Assembly: GCA_963826795.1 (NCBI GenBank)
Contig: CAWGYT010000012.1
Location: 158,535-222,534, forward strand
Direction: 5' to 3'
Length of the DNA: 64,000 nt
Source: CAWGYT01 sp963826795
GTDB lineage: Bacteria > Planctomycetota > Planctomycetia > Pirellulales > Pirellulaceae
Positions within the stretch are counted from its first letter, which is position 1. Every line of letters begins with the position of its first letter. Made by a program: the position numbers and the translations under genes. The notes below the pieces were generated by a model, which searched no databases, was not told where the DNA came from, and was given only the letters and a program-made list of their open reading frames with translations. Positions 36,518 through 45,736 of this stretch are shown here, piece by piece.

Positions 36518-37818
36518 TGCATAACGCATTGGATTCTTATCGGCCGCGTCGTTGGACTGGTATTGCTATCACTGGTCCTTCGCGCGGCCGGCGATGAAAA
36601 AACGGATCAGCTCGCGGAAACAACGCGTCAAGAGCGACGCTGCTTCAGCAAAGGAGTTCCTGAGGAATTGGCCGAGTTTCCGCGGCCCAAACGCGCTTGG
36701 ACACGCCGCGCACGCAAATCCACCGCTGAAGTGGAACGCAGAAGACGGCACCGGCATTCTGTGGAAGATTACTCTACCCAAGCACGGCATGAGTTCACCG
36801 ATTGTCTGGGGAAATCGGATATTCCTGACCGGTGCTGACGACGAGTCTCGGCAGCTTTATTGCGTCGACGCTGACTCCGGAAAGCTGCTTTGGCAGCACG
36901 ATGTGAACGGTGTGCCTGGCTCGCCCGATGACGGCAAGATACCCGATGTGCTGGAGGAAACCGGATACGCGGCGCCCACTCCAACAACAAACGGCAAGTA
37001 CGTGGCAGCCATTTTCGCAACCGGCGAACTCGTCTGCGTGGATTTTGAAGGCAAGCGTATCTGGATCAAGCATTTAGGGATTCCAAAGAACCATTATGGC
37101 CACGCGTCCTCTTTGTTGTGTCACGAGAATCTGCTGTTCGTTCAATATGACCAGAAAGAAGACTCACAACTGCTGGCATTCGATTTGGCGTCAGGCAAAC
37201 CCGTCTGGCAAGCCAAACGAGGTGCCATGTCGTGGTCGTCTCCGATCCTCGTCGACAACAACGGCAGAATGGAACTTATTCTGACCAACAGCAAAGCCGT
37301 TGAGGGCTACGACCCAACATCTGGAAAGAGTCTCTGGCGAGTGGAATGTCTCGACGGAGAGGTCGCTTCTTCAGCAGCTTACGCGAACGGGATCGTGTTT
37401 GTTGCCAACGAAGGTGCACCTGCCTCTGCCATTGATGTCAGCAGTCCTGAGAGGAAGATACTCTGGCAGTGGGACGAGGCGCTGCCCGATGCCGCCAGCC
37501 CGGTTGCCAACGACAAGTATCTGATCGTGCCGACCGCGTTTGGAGTGGTCAGTTGTCTCGATGTGAAGTCGGGAAAAGTGCTGTGGGAGCATGAATTTGA
37601 TCAGGGGTTTTCCAGCTCTCCCATCTTGGTGAACGATCGCGTCTACATCATCGATCTCTCGGGAAAGACGCAGATATTCAGAGCTGGATGGCAAGTTCGA
37701 GCTGCTGAGTGTGGCTGACGTTGGAGAACCGGTCTACGCCACACCTGCGTTTATTGAGGAAAGAATCTACGTGCGGAGCTTATGGCATTTGTTCTGCATT
37801 CGAGCGACAACAAAGTGA
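36517..37818 (+). pseudogene. quinoprotein-like (PQQ-repeat) protein, frameshifted copy 2
   Basis: The ATG at 36517 shares its A with the preceding TGA. A signal peptide (WILIGRVVGLVLLSLVLRAA) is in the next frame. After a shift near 36640 the frame is open for about 1 kb: FLRNWPSFRGPNALGHAAHA, GTGILWKITLPKHGMSSPIV, QLYCVDADSGKLLWQHDVNG, QLLAFDLASGKPVWQAKRGA and VVSCLDVKSGKVLWEHEFDQ. A last shift near 37680 gives ELDGKFELLSVADVGEPVYA and a TGA at 37818. The repeated xxDxxSGKxLW motif is diagnostic of PQQ-like propeller blades. At least three indels separate it from a working gene. Confidence 0.7.
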
Positions 37819-37858
37819 GAAGTGCAGCATTGGCACCAAGCATGGCGAAAGGTGACGA

Positions 37859-39203
37859 ATGAAGTATCTTGTGGCAGTTACGTTATTGGTTGCGATCCCA
37901 GCAGCGGGCACACATGGAGCCGATTGGCCACAATGGCAGGGGCCCGATCGAAACGCGATCTCCAAAGAAAAAGGGCTGCTGCCAGAATGGCCGACAGACG
38001 GTCCGCCGCTTGCGTGGAAAATCAAGGGGCTTGGCGGCGGAGACAGCGCTCCTTCCATTGCTAATGGCCAGCTCTTTGGCATGAGCAATCGTGACGGCAA
38101 AGAAATTGTCTGGGCGCTATCCGAAGCTGACGGCGGTGAGGTTTGGGTGACGCCGTTGGGCGATGCGGTTGAACAACGTATGCCTCAGTCCAAAGAAGGT
38201 CCGGGTTGCACGCCGACCGTTGACGACGATCGCCTGTATGTCATTGGCATGGGAGGACGGCTCGCCTGTTTGAACAGTAAAGGACGGGAGAGTCATCTGG
38301 CAACGAAGTTTGACGGATGATTTTGGCGGTGTCGTTCCGACTTGGAGCTACCGTGAGTCTCCGCTAGTTGACGGCGACAAGCTCATCTGCACTCCCGGCG
38401 GACCGGACGCCACGCTGGTAGCGCTCGACAAAAGGACCGGCAACACGATTTGGAAAAGCGTCGTGCCGACTGCTGCAGCTGGCGACGAAGGTGGTGGTGG
38501 CCGCGGCGGCTTTGGTCGCGGTCGTCGAGGCGGTGGCTTTGGCGGTGGTCCGGCTTCAGGCGCAGCCTATGCCTCGGTCATTGCGATCGACTTCGACGGG
38601 CAGCGGCAATACGTGCAGCTTACAGCGAAAACTCTCGTTGGTGTCGCCGCGTCTGACGGAAAAGTGCTCTGGCAATACGAACGGCCCGCCAACAGCTTTG
38701 GGATCAACTGTTCCACGCCAGTTCACCAGGACGGTATGGTGTTCGCCTCCTCGGCCTATGGAGCGGGTGGCGGGCTCGTGAAACTGAGCGAGGATGCAGA
38801 TGCCGGTGTCACGGCCGAAGAGGTTTACTTCAGCACGAAGATGCAGAACCACCATGGCGGCGTGATCGTGTTTGACGGCTGTCTGTATGGCGCCAATGGT
38901 GGAAACGGAGGAGGGTTCCTCACCTGCATCGACTTTGCGACCGGTGACGTCCTTTGGCAAGATCGCGATGCGCAAAAGGGCTCGCTGGCATTTGCGGACG
39001 GTCGCCTTTATTTGCGCACCGAAGGCGGAGAGCTGATCCTGATCGAACCAAGCCGAGAGCAATTCGTCGAGCGTGGTCGTTTTGACCAGCCCGATCGCAG
39101 CGAATTGCCGGCGTGGGCGCACCCGGTCATCGCCAACGGCAAATTATACGTACGCGACCAGGACGTGTTGCTCTGCTACGACGTCAAGGCGGAGCACAAC
39201 TAG
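37859..39203 (+). CDS. quinoprotein-like (PQQ-repeat) secreted protein, copy 3, one frameshift
   Basis: The ATG at 37859 opens a signal peptide (MKYLVAVTLLVAIPAAGTHG) followed by ADWPQWQGPDRNAISKEKGL, the same opening as copy 1. The first frame stops at 38320. Removing one G of AAAGGAC at about 38282 gives DGRVIWQRSLTDDFGG and joins the second frame, which runs to 39203 with ATLVALDKRTGNTIWKSVVP, a Gly/Arg-rich loop (about 38490-38560) and LTCIDFATGDVLWQDRDAQK. Three tandem, same-strand copies after a sigma/kinase pair suggest one expanded unit. It is probably periplasmic or outer-membrane; cofactor and substrate are unknown. Confidence 0.75.
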
Positions 39204-39408
39204 AAGGTGGAAACTCAGCCGAAGCGGGACTTGTCGCATTGCTTGACTCAGCTCCGGAGGCATCTCAAACTGGAGGCCCGATTAGTTCAAGAAAACCAGT
39301 GTTCGGGAATTCGCCATCTCAGGAAGCGGAGCGTAAAACGGTTTGATTTCTCGCCCGCTCCGAAGATCGACCCCGGCGATCGTGGCACCTGTGCCGAAGC
39401 GGCGCAAC

Positions 39409-39552
39409 TCAAGATGAGGTTGGAGATCTGTCGGCAGTTGCGATGAAGATTGTCCTCGGTGCGGAATCGTGCGCCTGACGCGCCTCCGTCCATCCGAGTG
39501 ATTCAAAGGCCTTGACGACTTCTCGACCGCTGACGAGCGGTAGCGGCGGCAT
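39409..39552 (-). pseudogene. hicA: truncated HicA toxin remnant
   Basis: The ATG overlaps the hicB stop (TAATG) on the minus strand. The first 27 or so residues, MPPLPLVSGREVVKAFESLG then WTEARQ, match the start of HicA mRNA interferases. The sequence then departs before the catalytic His of the usual RGSH motif and stops after 47 codons. The unrelated sequence after the break suggests deletion or rearrangement. The toxin should be inactive. Confidence 0.7.
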
Positions 39553-39758
39553 TAGGCGACGACCTCTACCTGATGCGTCTCGACGGTGAGCGGCATTCCT
39601 CGTTCAGCTCGCACTTCCAGGCAAGCCCTGATGGCTTCCTGCACGCTCGCGAGCGCTTCGTCCTTCGTCCTGCCTTGGCTCACACATCCCGGAATGGAAG
39701 GGCACTCTGCGACCCATGCCCCATCCTCATCGCGATCAATCGTTACCAGGAACTTCAC
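39552..39758 (-). CDS. hicB: HicB-family antitoxin
   Basis: A GTG at 39758 with GGAGA upstream gives a 68-residue protein. The longer frame upstream of it looks spurious. KFLVTIDRDEDGAWVAECPS and IPGCVSQGRTKDEALASVQE, then AIRACLEV, are the partial RNase-H-like fold of HicB antitoxins, with no DNA-binding tail visible. The hicA gene overlaps its stop but is truncated, leaving an orphan antitoxin. Such orphans can persist or help neutralise related toxins elsewhere; that is only a possibility here. Confidence 0.8.
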   Translation of the reverse strand: MKFLVTIDRDEDGAWVAECPSIPGCVSQGRTKDEALASVQEAIRACLEVRAERGMPLTVETHQVEVVA

Positions 39759-40535
39759 AAGCAATCTCCACGTATCCCGAGTCGGCACTTCTGCGGCACA
39801 AAAACGAGTCCTGAACCGCGCCATCAATTCTGCAACCAGGGTTATCCTACCCTCCGTGGTCGCTCGTTACCAAGTGTCAGAGGCTTGCTCCCTAGTCCGA
39901 GTGTATAGCATCAGAGCGGCTTCATCAGATGAGACGACCGGGCGAACCGACTGATCCCAGGAAGCGGTTCAATTGATCGGGCGTTTCCCCCACTCCCGTC
40001 TACCCGTTCCACGCCTCGGGAGCACGGGGCTGAGCAACGATCCGTCCGCAGCGGCGTCGCGCTGCCTCAGCACGGTCGTCTTCCAGGAAAATTCTCGCGG
40101 GCACGGAACGACGCCGATCGCCGCACACTCTCGCATTTGAATACTTCGGGAGGGACCTGGGCGTCGCGACGGCAGCCGTTGACCATTGTCCCGGGCCTTG
40201 CTTGGGGCAGTGTCGCAGGTGGCAAGAGAAAGGAGCTGGGTTCATCGGGTTGAGGCCCGCGACGGGCCGAAGTTGCGCAGTTCGCAAAAAATGTCCGTGA
40301 CCACGGGAGATCTGTGCAAGCTGGCAAGTGGGCCAAACTGCGGCGGACGATGCATCCGCTGCGAGTTCTGGTGACCGCCAATTGCGGGCGGAGGGATTCA
40401 TCGCGGAACTTGGTCACGGCTTTTTGGTACCCGCGGGCGTTTGACCGCAACCATTTAGCGTTGAGCTGCGGGACGGGGGCAACAATTCGCCGATCGATTC
40501 GCAAGTTAAAGTCGTTCCGATCGAATAAACAGGCA
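39759..40535. other. intergenic region without a recognisable gene
   Basis: About 780 bases. Frames on both strands are Arg/Ser/Pro-rich and show no domain, membrane segment or usable ribosome site, so I treat them as noise. The region lies between hicB and a small membrane-protein gene and may hold remnants I cannot identify. Confidence 0.4.
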
Positions 40536-41093
40536 ATGATGCGGATCGTCGAGAACACCACCGACCGGTTGGTCCTGAAGGGTACGCCCGGGAGCGTCCT
40601 CTGGATGGTATTTGCCACCCTGCTCGGTGTGGCCGTCATGGCCGCCTGCGGGTGGTTCGCCTGGGTCGCCGTAAGCGAGGCCGGCGGCTTCCTGCAGCTA
40701 ATCCCCCTGGGGATCGGCTTCTTGATGGGGTTGGTCTTTCTCTTGATCGGCTTGGTGACGTTGGCCGTCGGCCGGATGCGGCTGGTACTCGACCGCGTAA
40801 CAGGCAACGGGAGTTACGACGTTTACTCGCCTGTGGTCGACGTTGGCAAGCCGTGCTCGTTTCGACTGGAGGAGATTGACAGCGTGCTAATCGAGCGGCA
40901 GGAGGAGGCTCGCCCCCACACCGACGACCGCGGCAGTTTTCCCGCCAAGGTCTGCCGCGTCCAGCTGCGTCTCCGCAGACCCCGCCGCGCCATCGTGCTC
41001 GACGAAACAGAGAACGGCCAAGAACGCCGCGTCGAGGCCCTGGCCGCGGCAGTGGCTGGATGGCTCGAACTAGAAGTCACAAAGCAAGGCTGA
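40536..41093 (+). CDS. small membrane protein with two transmembrane segments, function unknown
   Basis: About 185 aa from the double ATG at 40536/40539, preceded by AACAGG. The longer open frame upstream lacks coding character. Two hydrophobic helices are clear (LWMVFATLLGVAVMAACGWF and LIPLGIGFLMGLVFLLIGLV), followed by a soluble beta-rich domain of about 100 residues (RMRLVLDRVTGNGSYDVYSP, EEIDSVLIERQEEARPH). This resembles bacterial proteins with a membrane hairpin and a PH-like domain, but I cannot name the family. It stands alone. Confidence 0.6.
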   Translation: MMRIVENTTDRLVLKGTPGSVLWMVFATLLGVAVMAACGWFAWVAVSEAGGFLQLIPLGIGFLMGLVFLLIGLVTLAVGRMRLVLDRVTGNGSYDVYSPVVDVGKPCSFRLEEIDSVLIERQEEARPHTDDRGSFPAKVCRVQLRLRRPRRAIVLDETENGQERRVEALAAAVAGWLELEVTKQG

Positions 41094-41582
41094 GGGCCTG
41101 GCCGAACTGCAGGAGACGCGACCTTCGGGTTCTTGGTCGACGGCTTTCGTTACGTTGAATTGCCTTCCATCCTCAAGCTGGGAAGTCGGCGGGTTCAGTG
41201 GACGAATTCGTCGTGACCGACCCAAACTTGCGGAGGTGTCTGCGCGGACAACACACCGCTGCAGCTGCCGAATCTTCTTCGAGCGGTCGGTCGATGCAAT
41301 CAACCGCTGCGCCGTAGGATTCATCGAATCTGCGGGCGGTGGTTTAGACCGATGCACGCAGACTACCGGTCGGTGTGGACATAACGTACGTCTCACAGGC
41401 GTCGTTAATCGAAATTAACCAAGGCTGCAGCGTCGGTGACCTGACACCTGTTCGCTACCCTTTCTGAGCCGAGGCGAAACCGAGCATTCCGAAGCCAACT
41501 TAGGCGAAAACGGTCTAGCGGGTCGTGTCCAGCCGGTTCGCCGTCACCGAACGGTTTTCTTACGGTTTCTTCTGGTTTAACC
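41094..41582. other. intergenic region upstream of the second sigma/kinase pair
   Basis: About 490 bases with no convincing reading frame. It should contain the promoter of the sigma gene at 41631, but I could not identify one with confidence. Confidence 0.4.
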
Positions 41583-41625
41583 TGTCCCCACCCGCGAAGT
41601 TTTCGGCGCTTAGTACTTGGGGACA
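41583..41625 (+). promoter_or_regulatory. inverted repeat that could mask the ribosome site of the sigma gene
   Basis: TGTCCCCA (41583-41590) and TGGGGACA (41618-41625) are perfect complements separated by 27 bases. The right arm contains GGGGA, the best ribosome-site match before the ATG at 41631. Pairing in the mRNA would hide it. The long loop makes this tentative. Confidence 0.35.
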
Positions 41626-41630
41626 TTGTT

Positions 41631-42263
41631 ATGAACGACATCCGGCCCGATTCCGCTCCGACAATTCAACTGATCGAGAGTGCCGCCTCAGGAGATCGGT
41701 CAGCCCTGGGGCAACTCCTTCAGCGGCATTTGCCGACCGTGAAGCTGACCGTCTTCAGTCGACTCGACCGCCGTCTACGGAGTCGTGTCGACCCGTCCGA
41801 CGTCGTGCAGGAAACGCAGTTACAGGCTACCAAGCGGTTTCAGGAATTCCTATCGGCTCGGCCGATGCCATTTCATCTCTGGCTCCGACGAGAAGCCCAC
41901 CAGCAGCTGCTGAAAGCCGAGAGGCGACACCTGCAGACAGCCAAGCGGTCGCTCGATCGTGAGATACCACTGCCCGATCAGACGTCATTGCACCTTGTCG
42001 CTGCCATTGCTCGCCAGGGGTCTTCACCCGCCAGTCGATTGCACCGAACGGAACTTGCCGCGAAAGTTCGCCACGCGCTGGCGGACCTGTCCGAGCAAGA
42101 TCGCGAGGTCATCATGCTTCGCAACTACGAGGGACTTTCGAATGGTGAAGCCGCCTGCCTATTGGCTGTGAGTGACGAAGCTGCCAAGAAACGGTACACG
42201 CGAGCCCTTCTCCGCTTGCAATACATCTTGCGCGACCACGGGATCACGGGGGGAACGGAATGA
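41631..42263 (+). CDS. ECF-type sigma factor paired with a kinase-WD40 gene
   Basis: 210 aa. Region 2 is visible in SRLDRRLRSRVDPSDVVQET and QLQATKRFQEFLSARPMPFH, and region 4 in ALADLSEQDREVIMLRNYEG and LSNGEAACLLAVSDEAAKKR. The VDPSDVVQET and MPFHLWLRR motifs are typical of the large planctomycete-specific ECF group. Its stop overlaps the start of the kinase gene (ATGA), indicating coupled translation. In planctomycetes such sigma/kinase pairs are frequent and the kinase is thought to control the sigma factor; the signal is unknown. Confidence 0.88.
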   Translation: MNDIRPDSAPTIQLIESAASGDRSALGQLLQRHLPTVKLTVFSRLDRRLRSRVDPSDVVQETQLQATKRFQEFLSARPMPFHLWLRREAHQQLLKAERRHLQTAKRSLDREIPLPDQTSLHLVAAIARQGSSPASRLHRTELAAKVRHALADLSEQDREVIMLRNYEGLSNGEAACLLAVSDEAAKKRYTRALLRLQYILRDHGITGGTE

Positions 42264-45200
42264 ATGTCAATCCAGCGGATCAGGCAGCGGACCGGGAATC
42301 GCTGTTGGTGGACTTGGTCGACGAAATCACTCAGCGTCTAAATCTTGGCGAACCGGTAGACATCGAACGATACACTACAAGGCATCCCGAAATCGCTGAA
42401 CAACTGTTGCAGGTCCGTGAAGCATTAATGCTCGTGCGAGCTCCCGAACTGCTTTCGCATGACGAGCCAAACACGCTCGACTCCCCCGGCTCGCCGGGGC
42501 AGCAGCTAGGTGACTTCCGCATTCGTCGTGAGCTGGGTCGAGGCGGAATGGGCGTGGTCTACGAGGCCGAACAGCTTTCGCTCAACCGCCGCGTCGCACT
42601 GAAAGTGCTGCCCTTCGCCTCGCTTTGGGACGATCGCCAATTGCAGCGATTCAAGAACGAAGCCCACGCGGCCGCGATGCTTCGGCATCCACACATCGTC
42701 AACGTATTCCACGTCGGTCAGGAGCGCGGGGTCTACTTCTATGCAATGGACCTGATCGAGGGGCAGAGTCTTGCGGAGTTGCTCGCAAGCGAGAATCGAC
42801 AGTCTGACGGACCGGCAACGGGACGCGAAACCGGGGATTCGTCCGATTCGGCACTTTCTTCAAGGAGTCCCTACGACCAGCAGGCTCCGCCCAGCGCTGA
42901 TACGCAGCCCATTGCGCAACTGTCGACGCAGCCAGCCAATCGTCAGAAGATCTACTTCCGCCGCATCGCCAGGCTGGGGGTTCAGGCTGCCGAGGCCCTG
43001 CATTATGCCCATCAGCAGGGCGTGATACATCGAGACATCAAGCCGGCGAACCTGCTGATCGACAATCACGGCGAACTGCACGTCACCGATTTCGGCCTGG
43101 CTCATCTGAATTCGGAAACGGAGCTGACGCTGACCGGTGATCTGCTCGGCACCTTGCGTTACATGAGTCCCGAACAGGCAGAGGGGAACCGCGTCGTCGA
43201 TCACCGGACGGACATCTATTCCTTGGGCCTTACGCTGTACGAATTCGCGACTGGGCGACCGGCTTTCACTTCGCAGCACCGATCCGCGCTATTGAAGCAG
43301 GTAATCGAATCGACACCCGTACGCCCCGCGCAACATTGCCCTCGGATTCCGCACGATCTCGAGACGATCATCCTGAAAGCGATCGAGAAAGATCCGGCCG
43401 CGCGCTATGCCTCGGCCGACGAACTGGCTCAAGACCTAAATCGTTTCTTGAACAACCGTCCCGTGACAGCGCGCCGCACCGGCCCGCTGGAACGACTGCG
43501 CCGCTGGTCACTCAGAAATCCGTTCCTGGCCGCGTTGATCGCTATCGTGGCGGTCTTGTTGTTCACGATCGCGATCGGCAGCAGTGCTGGTGCGCTGCGG
43601 CTTTCAGCCCAGGCAAAGCTGCAAGAGGTCTCAGTTTACGCGCGAGATATTCGCCTGGTACAACAAGCGGTGGAAGAGGGGCGGCTGAACGACGCGGAAG
43701 AAGCTCTGCTGCAATGGGTCCCCGCTGACGGATCGACCGATCACCGCGGGTATGAATGGTACCATCTGTGGCGGGCCTGTCACGATCCGGCGCTGGTCCA
43801 TACCATTCGCCATCAGCTTCACGTGCATTCGCTGGACTTTCTTGCCGACACCGGCGAAATCGCCATCGGAGTCTGGGGGCCAACGATTTACGTTCGAAAC
43901 CAGAGCGATGGTTTTCGAACCGCAGTCGAGCTCGACACAGGCAGATTCAAACCGATACGGCATGTCCGTTTTCTGGAGTCTGCGAACACGCTTCTGTCGG
44001 TTGACGCAGATGGACGAGCCGTCGAATGGAATCCTCAGCAACGATGTCAGCTGCGCGAATTTAATCTGCCGATTCGAAAAGCGGCATCGAATGGTTTCAA
44101 CAGCCATTCGTCACCGGACGGCACGCTGCTGGCCATTGGTGGTGGTAACCAGTCACATGGAACTCTTGTCGTGCTTGATCAGACAACCTGGCTTCCGGTG
44201 TGGCAACAAGGCCAGCTCTCCGGCAAGCCGTGGGTGATGTTCGCAGCCAACGGCAACATGATCGTACTGAATTCCGACTCAGACCGGTTGGCAATTTACG
44301 ATTCGGAAACCTGGCAGCTGATCGATGAACGTTCGATCGAATCGGGGCGGGTCCAAACGGTCGCGATGTCACCTGATCGGCAACGATTGGTCGTTGCGGC
44401 ATATCGCCAACGCGGCAAGCATCAGGCGACCGCCATCGAAATCTGGAACGTCGCCGAGCAGCGCGTTGTCGAGCGGATTCCGTTTACGGATCTCGACTTC
44501 GGGGTACTTAGGTTTTCGCCTGACGCAACATGGCTGGTAGCTGGCGACGATAACAACAATGAGGTGTTCATTCTAGATGCAGAATATCAAACCGCCGCTC
44601 GATTTCGGCCCCATTCCGTCCGAGTTTCGGACGTCGAGATCTCGCCCGATGGCCAATTCCTGGTGACGGCGGCATCGGACGGTGCCGTTCAGGTCTGGTC
44701 GCTGCCAGCGTTACTGCGGCCGATTTCTCCACGAGTCGTCCTGCAAGAAGAATTGAGGTTCGGTCTGGGCAATGAGTTCGTCGACAACGATACCGTTTGT
44801 AGTTCATCCGGCAAGGGTGAACTGCTGCTATGGAATGTGCATACAGGTGAAGTCACACAACGCATCGAGCTCGAGGCGGAACGTTTCAATGCTGTCCGAT
44901 CGGTGCTGTCCCATGACCGCCGCCTGGTCGGTGTGTCGATGGGGCATTGGCCGGTCCCCGAACAGCCGCAGCCAGGCCGCGTGCAGATCATTGAGCTGGC
45001 AACAGGGCAAGTTGTCTACGACTGCCAGCTGCCTCGCGGCATGAGCTCTGGGGGACGGCACGCCTTTTCACAGGATGACCGCTACTTTGTGGCGCTGAAG
45101 GGCAACTGGCTGACCGTGCTCGACCTTTCGGGACACGATCCTCCTCGCGAATTCCAACTCCCTGGCAACTTGAAGGCGATCGACTTTGCCAAGGATGGTC

Positions 45201-45706
45201 GAACAGCAGTTGTCGTCGGTATGGACGGGATGATCTATCAATTGGACGTGCCGAGCTTCCGCCTCCTTCGCCAACAGCGCGGCGACGAGCAAGCGCTGCT
45301 GAGATCGGCCTATTCACCGGATGGACGTCGCCTTGCCGTGGTCGGATTTGATCGCCGGGTGAACTTGTTCGACGCGCGGACGCTTGAACCCGTTTCGATT
45401 GAGTTTTCAAGGGCATCGCGCTACCTGGTCGACGTCCGATTCTCGCCCGACGGCAAGCGGATTGTGACAGGCAGTCCCGACGGCCAGATTCAGCTTTGGC
45501 ACGCTGAATCGGGGGAGCGATTGCTATCGTTCGACCTGCACGAAGATTGGTATCCAACCGTCGCCCTTTCACCCGATGGAAAGACGTTGGCGATCACGAA
45601 GGGTCCAGACGCCCTCGCGATCCACTCTGCCGACCAGGACGAGCTGAAGACGATGAGCTACGACGAGCTATACGAGATCGCCTGCCAACACATTGTTGAG
45701 CAGTAA
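42260..45706 (+). CDS. transmembrane serine/threonine kinase with C-terminal WD40 propeller
   Basis: 1148 aa and fully open. Residues 85-400 are a Hanks-type kinase: the glycine loop GRGGMGVVYEAEQ, the Lys of VALKVLPFA, IHRDIKPANLLI (about 257), DFGLAHLN and GTLRYMSPEQAEGN, all catalytic residues present. An insertion of about 60 residues rich in Ser/Gln lies before the HRD loop. A transmembrane helix (FLAALIAIVAVLLFTIAIG) near residue 425 is followed by about 700 residues of WD40-like blades, such as ISPDGQFLVTAASDGAVQVW and FSPDGKRIVTGSPDGQIQLW. The propeller would lie on the far side of the membrane as a sensor. Overlap with the sigma gene suggests they form one signalling unit. Confidence 0.92.
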   Translation: MNVNPADQAADRESLLVDLVDEITQRLNLGEPVDIERYTTRHPEIAEQLLQVREALMLVRAPELLSHDEPNTLDSPGSPGQQLGDFRIRRELGRGGMGVVYEAEQLSLNRRVALKVLPFASLWDDRQLQRFKNEAHAAAMLRHPHIVNVFHVGQERGVYFYAMDLIEGQSLAELLASENRQSDGPATGRETGDSSDSALSSRSPYDQQAPPSADTQPIAQLSTQPANRQKIYFRRIARLGVQAAEALHYAHQQGVIHRDIKPANLLIDNHGELHVTDFGLAHLNSETELTLTGDLLGTLRYMSPEQAEGNRVVDHRTDIYSLGLTLYEFATGRPAFTSQHRSALLKQVIESTPVRPAQHCPRIPHDLETIILKAIEKDPAARYASADELAQDLNRFLNNRPVTARRTGPLERLRRWSLRNPFLAALIAIVAVLLFTIAIGSSAGALRLSAQAKLQEVSVYARDIRLVQQAVEEGRLNDAEEALLQWVPADGSTDHRGYEWYHLWRACHDPALVHTIRHQLHVHSLDFLADTGEIAIGVWGPTIYVRNQSDGFRTAVELDTGRFKPIRHVRFLESANTLLSVDADGRAVEWNPQQRCQLREFNLPIRKAASNGFNSHSSPDGTLLAIGGGNQSHGTLVVLDQTTWLPVWQQGQLSGKPWVMFAANGNMIVLNSDSDRLAIYDSETWQLIDERSIESGRVQTVAMSPDRQRLVVAAYRQRGKHQATAIEIWNVAEQRVVERIPFTDLDFGVLRFSPDATWLVAGDDNNNEVFILDAEYQTAARFRPHSVRVSDVEISPDGQFLVTAASDGAVQVWSLPALLRPISPRVVLQEELRFGLGNEFVDNDTVCSSSGKGELLLWNVHTGEVTQRIELEAERFNAVRSVLSHDRRLVGVSMGHWPVPEQPQPGRVQIIELATGQVVYDCQLPRGMSSGGRHAFSQDDRYFVALKGNWLTVLDLSGHDPPREFQLPGNLKAIDFAKDGRTAVVVGMDGMIYQLDVPSFRLLRQQRGDEQALLRSAYSPDGRRLAVVGFDRRVNLFDARTLEPVSIEFSRASRYLVDVRFSPDGKRIVTGSPDGQIQLWHAESGERLLSFDLHEDWYPTVALSPDGKTLAITKGPDALAIHSADQDELKTMSYDELYEIACQHIVEQ

Positions 45707-45736
45707 CGCAATTCACTGACAGGCTGGAGGACCCCC

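Noticed and set aside
40067..40807. 246-codon minus-strand frame
   Set aside because: Arg/Thr/Pro-rich with no domain, and it overlaps the better-supported membrane protein on the plus strand.
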